Source of the DNA: Flavobacterium psychrotrophum
GTDB lineage: Bacteria > Bacteroidota > Bacteroidia > Flavobacteriales > Flavobacteriaceae
NCBI RefSeq assembly: GCF_003403075.1
Contig: NZ_CP031557.1
Span: 2,914,001 to 2,978,000 of the forward strand
Length of the DNA: 64,000 nucleotides
Reading direction: 5' to 3'
Position numbers and translations under genes: made by a program. Every line of letters starts with the position of its first letter. The stretch's first letter is position 1. Of the stretch, positions 1 through 9,454 are shown in pieces. The notes beneath the pieces were generated by a model. The model was not told where the DNA came from and searched no databases. It saw only the letters and a program-made list of their open reading frames with translations.

Positions 1-493
1 TATCATACAGCTCGCGCGGTACAAATACAAACTGCGCAAACTGGTCTACCGCCGGAAGGTCGAAAATACGGCCTTCAACACCCTCGCCTTCTAACACATC
101 ATCGTTCATAAAATCAACAACCTCAGGATCAAACCATCCAATAAGGTTTTCAAGCTCTAACCAGTAGCTGTCGTTAGCCGTAATAACATCTCCGTTTAAA
201 GTATCAGCTTCTTCTGAAAAACTAAAATCAAGTTCGATTGATGTAAATTTTATACCCGCTAACTTAGCCATATCGTGCAACACCTTCTTGTACTCATCTG
301 CCGATTCAAAACCTTCTGCATCAAAAGAGAGGTGCGACAGTGCCAGTACAAAGTGATTGTTATCTTCAAAACGCAATAACTGCGCGGCTATTTCATCTAT
401 CTTATTTTGTGGCTGCTCAAACCAGCCAATATCCATTAATGTTTTTATATAAGCTTCCGGCCCTTTTGCTACTAACGATTTATAGTCTGTCAT
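1..493 (-). CDS. Unknown acidic protein, N-terminal 164 residues (runs off the left edge)
   Basis: An open frame starts at the ATG complementary to 491-493 (protein begins MTDYKSLVAKGPEAY) and stays open to the window edge, so the C-terminus is missing. The visible part is soluble and acidic, with no signal peptide, membrane segment or recognisable catalytic motif. It lies 41 bp downstream of the MoxR gene on the same strand and is probably co-transcribed with it. I do not recognise the family; a role with the MoxR ATPase is only inferred from position. Confidence 0.75.
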   Translation of the reverse strand, partial: MTDYKSLVAKGPEAYIKTLMDIGWFEQPQNKIDEIAAQLLRFEDNNHFVLALSHLSFDAEGFESADEYKKVLHDMAKLAGIKFTSIELDFSFSEEADTLNGDVITANDSYWLELENLIGWFDPEVVDFMNDDVLEGEGVEGRIFDLPAVDQFAQFVFVPRELYD

Positions 494-534
494 TTTGTTT
501 ATTTTAATTATTCATTGGATAAAAAAAGCTGTTA

Positions 535-1488
535 TTAAAACAGCTTCTTGATTATCATTTCTTCGGTAATACCTTCGGCATCGGCCTTATAGTTCTTTAT
601 AATACGGTGGCGCAATATGCCCGTGGCTACAGCCTGTACATCTTCTATATCCGGGCTAAACTTACCGTTTAGCGCAGCATTGGTCTTAGCTGCCAGTATA
701 AGGTTTTGCGAGGCACGCGGCCCTGCACCCCAGTCTAGGTATGTCTTAATATAATCGTTGCTTAGTGGGTTACCAGGACGGGTTTTATTAACCAGTGTTA
801 CGGCATATTCTATAACATTGTCTGCTACAGGTATACGACGTATCAGGTGTTGGAAATCTACAATTTCCTGCGCGGTAAACAACGGATTAACTTTTACAGA
901 TGTATCTGCCGTGGTACTTTTTACAACCTGAACTTCTTCTGCAAATGAAGGATAATCCAGCTTTATAGCAAACATAAAACGGTCTAACTGCGCTTCTGGC
1001 AGTGGGTAGGTTCCCTCCTGCTCTATCGGGTTTTGCGTAGCCAGTACAAAGTAAGGCAATGCCAGCTTATGGTGCTGCCCGGCTATGGTTACAGCTTTTT
1101 CCTGCATGGCCTCAAGCAATGCCGCCTGCGTTTTTGGTGGGGTACGGTTTATCTCATCGGCAAGGATAATATTACTAAAAATAGGCCCTTTTATAAACTT
1201 AAAGTTTCGGGTTTCATCCAGTATCTCACTACCCAGTATGTCAGATGGCATTAGATCAGGTGTAAACTGTATACGTTTAAAATCCAGTCCCAGTGCCTGG
1301 CTGATTGTATTTACCATAAGGGTTTTTGCAAGCCCTGGTACACCTACTAAAAGTGCGTGGCCTCCGGCAAATATACTCAGCACGATCTGGTCTACAACTT
1401 CTTTCTGGCCTATGATTATTTTTGCGATCTCCTGTTTTAAAGCGGCTTGTTTCTGAACTAAATTTTGTATAGCTGCTACGTCTGACAT
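535..1488 (-). CDS. MoxR-family AAA+ ATPase
   Basis: A 317-residue protein of normal MoxR length. Walker A GVPGLAKT is at about residues 49-56, Walker B ILADEINR at 108-115 and the sensor-1 strand ATQNP at 150-154, followed by the C-terminal lid helices. MoxR ATPases act as cytoplasmic chaperone-like remodelers that often help insert cofactors or assemble partner proteins, frequently next to DUF58/VWA genes. Here the upstream neighbours are instead periplasmic PpiC-type foldases (95 bp away) and the downstream neighbour is an unknown acidic protein. The substrate cannot be read from the sequence. Confidence 0.95.
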   Translation of the reverse strand: MSDVAAIQNLVQKQAALKQEIAKIIIGQKEVVDQIVLSIFAGGHALLVGVPGLAKTLMVNTISQALGLDFKRIQFTPDLMPSDILGSEILDETRNFKFIKGPIFSNIILADEINRTPPKTQAALLEAMQEKAVTIAGQHHKLALPYFVLATQNPIEQEGTYPLPEAQLDRFMFAIKLDYPSFAEEVQVVKSTTADTSVKVNPLFTAQEIVDFQHLIRRIPVADNVIEYAVTLVNKTRPGNPLSNDYIKTYLDWGAGPRASQNLILAAKTNAALNGKFSPDIEDVQAVATGILRHRIIKNYKADAEGITEEMIIKKLF

Positions 1489-1583
1489 GGTATGTTCTGT
1501 TAAAAATTAAAGCTAAGGGTTACCTTAGCTTCAAACTTATAAATAATTTTATTGTCTACCTAATATAAACTGTACCCAACGGC

Positions 1584-2987
1584 TTATTTTTTAAGCCAGT
1601 TGTTTACAAATTTACAGCTTTGGTAATCTTTGCTTATCTTGATATAGGCTGCCTTGATTTTTTCCTCGCTCCACTTAGCAATGGTCCTTATCTGCTTTTC
1701 CTTAAGGGCAAGATCTTTAATTTTAGTATAATCTTTAGCATAGTCTGCCTCGTGCTGATCGTACCTGTTTGTTACCGAAAGTAACTTATATGTTTTAGTA
1801 CCACGACGGTCAGTATCTAAAATAGGATCTGTTACCTGGTTATCTTTAAGATCTGAAACTTCATTATAAACAGATGGGTCAAGTTTTGTAAGTTCAAAAC
1901 GTGTGCCCAGTGTTTGCGGGTTAATAAGAAGACCACCACTATTACGGGTTTCTTTATCATCAGACTCAGAACGTGCAGCATCAGCAAACTTAATTTGCCC
2001 ACTGGTTATCTTCTGTCTTATTTTTTCAATCTTTTCTTTAGCTTTAGCTAAAGATTCAGGCGTTACTTTAGGCACCATAAGAATGTGACGCACATCGCGC
2101 TCCTGCCCCCTTACCTTTTCTACATATATAAGGTGGTAACCAAATTCTGTTTCAACCGGTTCAGATATCTCGCCTTCTTCAAGGCTAAAGGCAACGTCTT
2201 TAAACTCTTTTACAAACTGTGTTTTACGGTTCATCTTGTAATATCCACCACTACTTACAGAACCCGGATCTTCTGAATATAATACGGCCTTACTGTAAAA
2301 GCTGGAGCCCTCCTGTACCTCTTTCTTTATCTGCTTGAGTTTATCTATAACTTTTTGTTTTTCTTCCTGCGGAATATCCGGCTTTACAACAATCTGAGCT
2401 ACTTCCATCTCTGCTCCAAAAACAGGGATATCTTCTTTTGCAAATTTTGCAAAAAACTGTCTTACCTCCTCAGGGGTGATTTCTACACCATCCATCACTT
2501 TTTTCTGCATCTCATCAGTAAGCAACTGTATCTTTACCATTTCAAAAAGTTCTGTCTGAAATGAGTCGTAGTCTTTCTTTTTAAAATACTCTACCATCTT
2601 TTCTTTAGACCCCAGCTGCTCCACAAAATAATCAACACGGCGGCTAACCTGCTCATTAACCTGTGCATCGGTAACAATAACACTATCCTGTATTGCCTGG
2701 TGCGCATATAGCTTATCTTCCATTAGCTTGCCAAGTATCTCACAACGGCTCACACCTTCTATAGACATATTTTGGGCCTGCATTTCTTTAAAAGCAAGGT
2801 CAATATCAGAGTCTAGCACCACATAATCGCCTACAACAGCTACAACACCGTCTACCTTAAGCCTTTTTCCTTTAGGAGTGTGCTTAACGGTATCCTGAAC
2901 AAGAGGTATAATTTGCTGGGCAGCGGCAGAAAAGCCCATAAAGGCAAAAACTAAGAAAACCGCTATCCGGTTATTTATAAACTTCAT
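1584..2987 (-). CDS. SurA-like periplasmic peptidyl-prolyl isomerase/chaperone
   Basis: The protein has a SurA-like N-terminal chaperone region (VVAVVGDYVVLDSDID, about residues 47-62) followed by two PpiC/rotamase-like segments at roughly 195-285 and 300-400; the first keeps the typical EFGYHLIYVEKV end. SurA proteins escort outer-membrane beta-barrel precursors through the periplasm. I chose the ATG at 2987 because it gives a clean signal peptide (MKFINNRIAVF...AAAQQ) and overlaps the upstream gene by only 17 bp; an ATG at 3011 would add eight residues before the signal. The gene is third in a row of PpiC-type genes, which suggests an envelope-biogenesis operon. Confidence 0.88.
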   Translation of the reverse strand: MKFINNRIAVFLVFAFMGFSAAAQQIIPLVQDTVKHTPKGKRLKVDGVVAVVGDYVVLDSDIDLAFKEMQAQNMSIEGVSRCEILGKLMEDKLYAHQAIQDSVIVTDAQVNEQVSRRVDYFVEQLGSKEKMVEYFKKKDYDSFQTELFEMVKIQLLTDEMQKKVMDGVEITPEEVRQFFAKFAKEDIPVFGAEMEVAQIVVKPDIPQEEKQKVIDKLKQIKKEVQEGSSFYSKAVLYSEDPGSVSSGGYYKMNRKTQFVKEFKDVAFSLEEGEISEPVETEFGYHLIYVEKVRGQERDVRHILMVPKVTPESLAKAKEKIEKIRQKITSGQIKFADAARSESDDKETRNSGGLLINPQTLGTRFELTKLDPSVYNEVSDLKDNQVTDPILDTDRRGTKTYKLLSVTNRYDQHEADYAKDYTKIKDLALKEKQIRTIAKWSEEKIKAAYIKISKDYQSCKFVNNWLKK

Positions 2988-3825
2988 ATTTATCATTTTT
3001 AATCGCGTCATCCGTAATATCTTTTTGGATCTTTTTTATTAACTCCAGTTTCCTGTTATTTATTATAACCTCTTTTAGTGTTGGCCTTATATATTCATAT
3101 GGGGCTACCATATTTCTGTCGAGTACCTTATTTACTTTTACCAGGTACACATCCAGTGAGTCAGGGTATTGATACCCTATACCGCTGGCTATATAACGCC
3201 CCCTGTTATCGGGCGTTATAAAAGGTAATTTCTGGTACACCTCTGCCATAGTTGTCCACACGGTATCATTAAACGCATAATTTTTAAAATGCAACGTCAT
3301 TTCATTAAGGGCAATTTTATCTTTTTTGCCCCCGCTGTTAAAACGCTGGCGTGCTAGTCCAAACTTTGGATGGTCTTTTGCCATGCGCAGATAACGTAAT
3401 TTTACTAACATGCCTGTAGTACGAAAATTATCTTTATTCGCATTATAATATGTACCCAGTTGCTCTTCAGTCACTGTAGTATCTACACTCTGCTTTACAA
3501 GCTCTTCCAGGTAAGCCTTAGTATACAAATCTGTTTTATACTGGCGTATCAACCCGTCAAGCTCCTGCTGCTTATCTTCATCAATGTTAACGGTAGCGGC
3601 ATCAAACATAAGTTTTTGAGAAGCCCACCGGTCTATATAGCTTTTTATGATGGCAAGACTGTCTTTTGTAGGCGTACCCGGAGGCACAAGCCCCTGCAAT
3701 TCTTCTTTTTGCAGGTAGGCATCGCCGGCACGGGCAGCTGCATCGGCAGGCTTCCCACCACCTTTATCTCCACAGGATAAAAGCGTAAGCGAAATAAAAA
3801 ATAACAGTAGTTCCTTTTTAGCCAT
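2971..3825 (-). CDS. SurA/PpiC-related lipoprotein without a clear rotamase domain
   Basis: A 284-residue predicted lipoprotein: a short signal ends in the lipobox LLSC (Cys about residue 18). The rest resembles the helical SurA N-domain plus a linker (YLQKEELQGLVP near residues 38-49; the IDRWASQKLMFD helix), but I see no canonical PpiC FGxH-type strand, so it may be a chaperone without isomerase activity. Its start overlaps the stop of the upstream gene by one base (TAATG), indicating translational coupling. It probably works in the periplasm with its two PpiC neighbours. Confidence 0.8.
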   Translation of the reverse strand: MAKKELLLFFISLTLLSCGDKGGGKPADAAARAGDAYLQKEELQGLVPPGTPTKDSLAIIKSYIDRWASQKLMFDAATVNIDEDKQQELDGLIRQYKTDLYTKAYLEELVKQSVDTTVTEEQLGTYYNANKDNFRTTGMLVKLRYLRMAKDHPKFGLARQRFNSGGKKDKIALNEMTLHFKNYAFNDTVWTTMAEVYQKLPFITPDNRGRYIASGIGYQYPDSLDVYLVKVNKVLDRNMVAPYEYIRPTLKEVIINNRKLELIKKIQKDITDDAIKNDKYEVYK

Positions 3826-5834
3826 TAATGCTTAATCTCTTTTTTTACGTTTTCAAAAACGTCATTATTTACCTTAACGGTAAACTCTTTTTTAAGATCA
3901 TCTACCCAGGTGCTTTCCAGGTATTGCTGGTAATCATTAATTACCCTGCCTCTTGCCTCATCCAGCGTTTTAGCGCCCGCCGGAAGTACTTTTACAACCT
4001 TAACCACATAATAGTAGTTAGCCTCCTTTACAATCGTACTTACACCCGGTTTCCAGTCGGTAAGTTTAGGCATTGCATCACTTCCTGTTTCAAAGGTTCC
4101 TGTTTTTTCTATAATGCTAATTTTATCTTTAGTATTAAGCTTCGCTTTAATGGCAACGGCATCTTTATTTTTAAGAAGCAGTTCCCTTGCTTGTTTTGCG
4201 GTAGTTTCTGATAATGAAGAGTATACTTCTACCTCAGCCCTTTGTTTCCATTGGTAATCGGCCAGATGTGCGTTATAAAACTTTTGTATCCCTATAGTGT
4301 CATTCTTGGCTTTATCCCAAATCTCCTTTTCCATAAGATCAAAAAGAAGCAACCCATCGCGATATTCTTCCATTACAAGGCTAAACTCAGGAAATTCTTT
4401 CTCAAGGTTGTCATTATAGTAAACATTTAGCTGCTCATCTACATACTGGTTATAAAGTACATCTACAGCATTTGAAAGTGGCTTTGCAGATATACCCATG
4501 TTTTGTTGTGTAGACACATATGTAAGAAAATCCTTACCCGTAAGCTTCTTGTCATTATTAATGATTACTAATGTTTTATTATAAGGCTCAAGATTTGCCG
4601 GTAGTTTCCATGTCATTTTATAAACACTGTCTGAAATGGCTTTTTGAGTAAGCTTGTAAACCTCTTTATCCTTAGTTACAGCATATTTCTTTTTTAGCTT
4701 ACCGGTAACACTCTCTGCAATAAGGCGCGAACGCTCGTCTCTCTTAGTCCTGCTTTCAAAATCAGCTTTAACCTCTTCATAAGGTTTTGCAGCTTTTCTC
4801 TCGACAAGTTTTACAATATGCCAGCCAAACTGCGACTCAAACGGCTTTGATATCTCTCCCGGTGTTTTAAGCAGGAAAGACTGGTCTTCAAAAACTTGCG
4901 ACGTAAGCTCGCCCGAACTAAACGTATTTAGCAAACCACCATTCTCTGAACTCGATTTATCTTCGCTAAATTGTTTTGCTAGCGCTGTAAAATCTTCGCC
5001 CTGCTGTAGTTTTTTATAAATATCCTCTATTTTAGATTTTGCCTTTGCAGCATCAGCACTATTAGGGTCTTTTGGCTTAAGCGCCATAATATGTGCCACT
5101 GTAATATCGCCACGGTTATCACGTATATCATTAACCTTTATAACGTGGTATCCAAAACGCGTGCGTATGGGTTTGCTTACCTGGCCTACCGGTGTGTTAT
5201 AAGCCCCACTTTCAAACGGGTACACCATACGGAACACAGAGAAATACCCCAGGTCGCCACCATTTTCTTTAGCAGAAGGATCTTCTGAAAGCTCTTTGGC
5301 TACCTTAGCAAAATCTTCTCCGGTTGTTACCCTTTTGCGTGCTTCTACTGCCTTATTATATGCTTTTAGTGTATCGGCAGGGGTAGCATTTTCATCTACC
5401 AGAAAAAGCATGTGTGATGCCCTTACTTCTTTTTGCGAACGTTTGTAAGCTTCTTCTACCAGCTCTGTGGTTACTTTACTATCTGTAAGGTAGTTTTTAG
5501 CCAGCTGGTTGCGGTAGCTACGCAGTTCTCCCTGATATTTTTTATTATCCTGAAGGCCCAGTTTGTACGCTTTGTTAACTTTAAGCTTGTAGCCAACAAA
5601 CAGGTCTAAGTAATTATCAAGATCTTTTTGTGAATCGTCTTTTACAAGGTCGAGGTTTTTATTGTAAACCCTTACAAACTCATCAGTATAATAAGGCTTA
5701 TCGTTTACAGTAAAAAGAACATCTTTTTTTGTGGCCGGGGCGGCGTTTGTAGTAGTTGTTTCTTTAGAAGATTTACAGCCCGTAACTATTAATGCAGTAA
5801 GCAAAAGGCCTGAGAAAACCTGGTTTAATTTCAT
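3825..5834 (-). CDS. Double-PpiC peptidyl-prolyl isomerase lipoprotein
   Basis: The product has about 669 residues. A lipoprotein signal (MKLNQVFSGLL...VTGC) is followed by two successive PpiC domains, the first around residues 130-240 (motifs RASHMLF, NGGDLGYF, FGYHVIKV) and the second around 245-350 (AHIMALKP, ENGGLLNTF, FGWHIVKL), then a long C-terminal region with a degenerate third repeat. The enzyme would speed proline isomerisation of exported proteins in the periplasm. I use the ATG at 5834; a TTG three codons upstream is an unlikely start. First gene of the PpiC operon, translationally coupled to the next. Confidence 0.9.
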   Translation of the reverse strand: MKLNQVFSGLLLTALIVTGCKSSKETTTTNAAPATKKDVLFTVNDKPYYTDEFVRVYNKNLDLVKDDSQKDLDNYLDLFVGYKLKVNKAYKLGLQDNKKYQGELRSYRNQLAKNYLTDSKVTTELVEEAYKRSQKEVRASHMLFLVDENATPADTLKAYNKAVEARKRVTTGEDFAKVAKELSEDPSAKENGGDLGYFSVFRMVYPFESGAYNTPVGQVSKPIRTRFGYHVIKVNDIRDNRGDITVAHIMALKPKDPNSADAAKAKSKIEDIYKKLQQGEDFTALAKQFSEDKSSSENGGLLNTFSSGELTSQVFEDQSFLLKTPGEISKPFESQFGWHIVKLVERKAAKPYEEVKADFESRTKRDERSRLIAESVTGKLKKKYAVTKDKEVYKLTQKAISDSVYKMTWKLPANLEPYNKTLVIINNDKKLTGKDFLTYVSTQQNMGISAKPLSNAVDVLYNQYVDEQLNVYYNDNLEKEFPEFSLVMEEYRDGLLLFDLMEKEIWDKAKNDTIGIQKFYNAHLADYQWKQRAEVEVYSSLSETTAKQARELLLKNKDAVAIKAKLNTKDKISIIEKTGTFETGSDAMPKLTDWKPGVSTIVKEANYYYVVKVVKVLPAGAKTLDEARGRVINDYQQYLESTWVDDLKKEFTVKVNNDVFENVKKEIKH

Positions 5835-6254
5835 TATAAACAAAAATTTATATAACAGTAATTCGGATTAGTAAACGCTGCAAACTTTAAAAAAGTATGC
5901 AGGTGGCATTATGCAACCCACAAAAGTAAACAATCGATACTATTTCGCAAGGGATATGACGGTAAAAAGAGTTTTTAATGCTGCCAGCTTTAAAATGATG
6001 CGTGATGTATGTAAAATACGAGGGACAAAGTGCATATCAGGGCTATTAGTATTTTCATTAGATTTATTTTTTAAAAAAAACATACTATTACCTGATGATT
6101 TAAAATAGCAAAAACTCTTAAATGCTACAATAAAAAAATCCTGTCAAAGATAATTGTTGCTACTGTAATTCAGCATATCAACAAATTTACCTTTGACAGG
6201 AATATCAACTATAAAAGCAATAATTGTTAAAGACGTATAGGAGCTACGCTAAAA
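5835..6254. other. Intergenic region with a spaced 11-bp inverted repeat
   Basis: No convincing gene is seen here; a 65-codon plus-strand frame has no recognisable features. The one structure is an inverted repeat, TCCTGTCAAAG at 6139-6149 and CTTTGACAGGA at 6191-6201, separated by 41 bases. It lies 54 bp beyond the stop of the minus-strand btuG gene and may be a 3' structure of that transcript, although the loop is long for a terminator. The promoter of the PpiC operon should also be in this stretch, but I found no clear -7/-33 pair. Confidence 0.4.
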
Positions 6255-7322
6255 TTAGTCGTTAAAATAAAAGCCCGCAGGTATAAGCCCTACAGTATGG
6301 CTTTTCTCAATTGTACCTGTAAGTGAGTATATATGTACTTTACCGGCAGCGCTATAATCGCCCGAATCTGCAACATAAATATGCCTGTCTTCTACAGCAA
6401 AGGCAGAAACACTTGCAACACCCTGTGCAGCGGCAGAGAACAATGGTGCGGCAGGCAGCGTAGTACTGTTTAGCCCAAGTGTATATACATTACCTCCAAG
6501 AGTGTAGTAAATTACATCATCTTCTATAGTAAGGTTAGAAGGGTGTTGTATGCCACTAAAGGCAAGTGTACGTTCTACAGTATTAGTTCTAAGGTTTATA
6601 ACGCTAAGGCTTCCGGCATTTTCTGAACCTGAGTAAGAATTTTTACCCTCATTCAGTACATAAAGTTTGTCGTCTTCTATCTCAAGCGTGTTAGGTACGT
6701 CACCAACTGCTATCGTAGTACTAACCGTATTTGTAGCGCCGTTAATTACCGTGATGCTATTACCATATCCGTAGCCTCCCATGTGCGACACATATAGTTT
6801 ACCATCTTCTTCAATAATCCTCTCCGGGCCTTCGGTAACCGGAATGGTAGTAGTAACCGCATTAGTAGCAAGGTTTATTACTGCTACATAATCATCTGTA
6901 GTAACTCCACCTGCACCCCAGTTGGTTACATAACCTTTACCTCCGTGAAACGCAATATAACGTGGGTTTACAAGACCTGTGGTTATGGTAGCAACATGAG
7001 TAAAAGTATAACGGTCTACTACTTCTATTTTGTTAGAAACGTTTAGTACAATATATGCATAACGCCCATCAAGGCCTACATCCTGGCCTACATCGCCCAG
7101 TACTGCACCACCATTATTAGCACCGTAAACATTATTTTCAAGCTCGCCTGCATCAGATATAAATGATACCGAAGCATTACCAGCATTAAAGTTACCCTGG
7201 TTTAGTACCAGTAAGCCATTATCATAAGCACCACGAGGTGCACTGTTACTGTCATCATCGCTACAAGATGCAAAAAACAGCGATCCTGCAATAACGGTAA
7301 GCATTAGTTTGTGTAGTTTCAT
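6255..7322 (-). CDS. btuG: BtuG-like surface beta-propeller lipoprotein (cobalamin capture)
   Basis: A predicted lipoprotein of 355 residues: MKLHKLMLTV...FASC ends in a lipobox, followed by DDDSN, the kind of acidic stretch that can direct Bacteroidota lipoproteins to the surface. The body is a YVTN/YncE-like beta-propeller with repeated blades (VINLATNAV, VINGATNTV, VINLRTNTV). In Bacteroides, BtuG is a propeller lipoprotein that caps BtuB and binds cobalamin very tightly; this gene sits 13 bp behind btuB, downstream of the same riboswitch. I start at the ATG at 7322, because the upstream ATG at 7361 overlaps btuB and hides the signal peptide. The btuG name rests on fold and context. Confidence 0.78.
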   Translation of the reverse strand: MKLHKLMLTVIAGSLFFASCSDDDSNSAPRGAYDNGLLVLNQGNFNAGNASVSFISDAGELENNVYGANNGGAVLGDVGQDVGLDGRYAYIVLNVSNKIEVVDRYTFTHVATITTGLVNPRYIAFHGGKGYVTNWGAGGVTTDDYVAVINLATNAVTTTIPVTEGPERIIEEDGKLYVSHMGGYGYGNSITVINGATNTVSTTIAVGDVPNTLEIEDDKLYVLNEGKNSYSGSENAGSLSVINLRTNTVERTLAFSGIQHPSNLTIEDDVIYYTLGGNVYTLGLNSTTLPAAPLFSAAAQGVASVSAFAVEDRHIYVADSGDYSAAGKVHIYSLTGTIEKSHTVGLIPAGFYFND

Positions 7323-7335
7323 TTGTGTTAGTATA

Positions 7336-9162
7336 TTAAAATTTAAAATTAAGATATGCATTGTAATTGCGCCCCGGCATTGGCCTTACGGCAACATTCA
7401 TATATTCGGCATTATAAAGATTGTTTACCTGAAAGCCAAGGCTAAGCCCGCCAGCTACATTAAAGGTATACTCTGCCCCTGCACCAGATACATTGTAGGC
7501 ATCAATACCAGAACTGGTATCTGTGGTATAAAATACCTCTCCGGTAAATAAATGCCTGTAATAAGCCGAAAATCTTTTAACGGCATACGCCAATGTTGCA
7601 GTTGCCCTGTTTTTAGGCACATACATCATTTGGTTTTTGTTACCATCCTTTTGAGAAATGGTATAGGCATAGTTAGCATTCAGGCTAAAGGTGTGTTGCC
7701 CAAATTTTTTATCCCAGCTAAAAACCGCCTCGCCGCCATAGCTTTTAGCTTTATCAACATTTTCCGGCCTCCAGATACCGCCCACTCCCGGAACCCAGCG
7801 CAGCATATCGGTAAGGCGGATGTAATACCCTGTAAGGCTCAGCATGGCTGTACCTTTAGTAAACACATTACCTACCTCTGCCTGGTAAGAACTTTCAGGC
7901 TTTAAGTTCGGGTTGCCCGATCCTTCCCAGTACAGATCGTTAAACGTAGGTGCACGAAAGTTTCGTGAGCCGTTTACCTTTACCGCATAGAAGTCGCTTA
8001 CCTTTACCCTGGCTCCTGCCGAAAAAAGTAACGGACTGCTATAAGCATTACCGCTTTCTTTCCGCAAGCCGGCTTCATACTGTAATACTTCTGTAATGCT
8101 ATGCTTAAGCAATAGTGCACCCGATGCTGTGTTGCGGATGTTTCTTTTAATGTCGCTACCCTCGCCATCATTATGAGTAAGGTCGGCAATGGCATTTAGT
8201 TTAAGGTTTGGGGTAAAATCATAGGTTGCATCATATCGGGCTATCATGCTTTTTACTCGGCCTGTAGTATAATTTTCATTAGTATAATTTTCATAATACT
8301 TGTAATGCTCTTCAAGGTAAGCAGCCTTAAGCCTACCTGTAAATTTGCCGTATAGCGCCGTCCATTCTACCAGGTTTCGGGTATTTGTATCATCATACAT
8401 ACTGCTTGATGGCGCTGCCAGCGTACCACTAAAATGGCGCTGCCCGTCAAACAGGTAGCTATAAAAGCGCAGTATGTGCTTATCTGTTAGTTTATAGCCA
8501 AGAGCCGCATTAAGGCTGGTATTATGGTATTGGCCATTGGTATTATAAACATCGTAACCGGGATATTTATAATCGTTATCGCTCTTATTATGACTTACAG
8601 AGGCATTTACACTAAAGCGTTCGCTGCCTGCCATAACCTTATAATTAGCGCCCATTGTGGCAAAACTGCCATAATCGGTGCGCACTTCATTTACAAAACG
8701 GTTTGTAAAAACCAATGAGTTATCAAGGTGGATGCTGCCCCCTATAGCACTACTGCCATAAATAACGCTACCCCCGCCTGCACGTACAGATACTTCGTTA
8801 AAATCGCGGGCGTTTAATGTATTAAAATCGGTTTGCCCGTTGAGTTGCGAATTGATGTTAATACCATTCCACACCACTGCGGTTTGCTGTGCCGATGTAC
8901 CCCGAAACGACGGCGACGATACCATGCCGGGGCCGTTTTCTTTAAAATATACCAGTGAATTGTTTACCAATAATGAAGTAAGCGAAGCCCCGCTCCTGCC
9001 AATAATGGAGTCGCTGAGCTTTTGTACAGACTGCGTTTTCGAAAAATCGCGCAGCTGCGTATCAGACACTATTACTTCAGTAAGGGTAATGGTGTCCTGC
9101 TGTGCGCTTGCAACAACACACATGAACAGGAATACAAAGACGAAAAGATTTTTATTTGCCAT
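7336..9162 (-). CDS. btuB: TonB-dependent outer-membrane cobalamin receptor
   Basis: The 608-residue protein starts with a signal peptide (MANKNLFVFVF...ASAQQ), then a TonB-box-like stretch (DTITLTEVIV, about residues 23-32), a plug domain to about residue 150 (SFRGTSAQQTAVVWNG; GGGSVIYGSSAIGGSI) and a beta-barrel that ends in an aromatic terminal strand (AYLNFKF). Length matches BtuB rather than the larger SusC receptors. A cobalamin riboswitch immediately upstream on the same strand fixes the likely substrate as vitamin B12 or related corrinoids. The barrel would hand the ligand to the btuFCD importer encoded divergently. Confidence 0.92.
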   Translation of the reverse strand: MANKNLFVFVFLFMCVVASAQQDTITLTEVIVSDTQLRDFSKTQSVQKLSDSIIGRSGASLTSLLVNNSLVYFKENGPGMVSSPSFRGTSAQQTAVVWNGININSQLNGQTDFNTLNARDFNEVSVRAGGGSVIYGSSAIGGSIHLDNSLVFTNRFVNEVRTDYGSFATMGANYKVMAGSERFSVNASVSHNKSDNDYKYPGYDVYNTNGQYHNTSLNAALGYKLTDKHILRFYSYLFDGQRHFSGTLAAPSSSMYDDTNTRNLVEWTALYGKFTGRLKAAYLEEHYKYYENYTNENYTTGRVKSMIARYDATYDFTPNLKLNAIADLTHNDGEGSDIKRNIRNTASGALLLKHSITEVLQYEAGLRKESGNAYSSPLLFSAGARVKVSDFYAVKVNGSRNFRAPTFNDLYWEGSGNPNLKPESSYQAEVGNVFTKGTAMLSLTGYYIRLTDMLRWVPGVGGIWRPENVDKAKSYGGEAVFSWDKKFGQHTFSLNANYAYTISQKDGNKNQMMYVPKNRATATLAYAVKRFSAYYRHLFTGEVFYTTDTSSGIDAYNVSGAGAEYTFNVAGGLSLGFQVNNLYNAEYMNVAVRPMPGRNYNAYLNFKF

Positions 9163-9205
9163 AGCTGGAGCCTTTTTTCCCGAAGGCCGAACAATTTAAT
9201 TTTAC

Positions 9206-9365
9206 TGTAGGCAGGTCTCCTGGCTTGCGTACTGTTGTTTACCTTCCCGCCCTTAAAAGCAGTGGTGTGCAGATAACAACAGCCTTCCGCCCGTGGCGGA
9301 ATAAGCTTACAGTTGCGGGAACAGCCCAGGCATATACCTGATTCCCTTTTAATGCGTTATGCGCT
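9206..9365 (-). promoter_or_regulatory. Cobalamin riboswitch (AdoCbl class)
   Basis: On the minus strand the region reads through the conserved cobalamin-riboswitch blocks: GGGAATCAGGT near 9336-9346, CTGTTCCCGCAACTGTAAGC near 9304-9323, a CCACTG element near 9260-9268, and the B12-box-like GCCAGGAGACCTGCC at 9210-9224. It ends about 45 bp before the btuB start, so ligand binding probably hides the ribosome-entry region or terminates the leader. Edges are approximate. It can control btuB-btuG only; btuFCD is on the other strand. Confidence 0.92.
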
Positions 9366-9393
9366 TTTGCGCAAAGCAACCTAAAGATGGGTG

Positions 9394-9418
9394 CAAAGAT
9401 AAAGGTTTTGTTGCGCAA
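9394..9418 (-). promoter_or_regulatory. Putative promoter of btuB leader
   Basis: The minus strand carries TATCTTTG at 9401-9394, a match to the Bacteroidota -7 consensus TAnnTTTG, with a TTG at 9418-9416. The spacing (14) is shorter than the usual 17-21, so the -33 half is weak. Transcription from here would begin just upstream of the riboswitch. Confidence 0.45.
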
Positions 9419-9435
9419 TTTAATTCATAACTTTG
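9405..9435 (+). promoter_or_regulatory. Putative promoter of btuFCD
   Basis: TTTTG ending at 9410 and TAACTTTG at 9428-9435 are 17 bases apart, a good fit to the Bacteroidota TTG/TAnnTTTG promoter. It lies 20 bp before btuF and overlaps the opposing btuB promoter, so the two transcripts diverge from about 40 bp of DNA. Confidence 0.55.
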
Positions 9436-9454
9436 CGGCAGCTGAATATTTTTT

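Noticed and set aside
1085..1456. A 123-codon plus-strand frame
   Set aside because: It lies opposite the MoxR Walker motifs and has no coherent domain or promoter.
5911..6108. A 65-codon plus-strand frame in the gap after btuG
   Set aside because: No signal, domain or promoter was recognised, and its composition is that of intergenic AT-rich DNA.
9366..9454. A second cobalamin riboswitch for btuFCD
   Set aside because: The 89-bp gap contains no plus-strand B12 box or CCCGCAACTG block and is too short for the aptamer.
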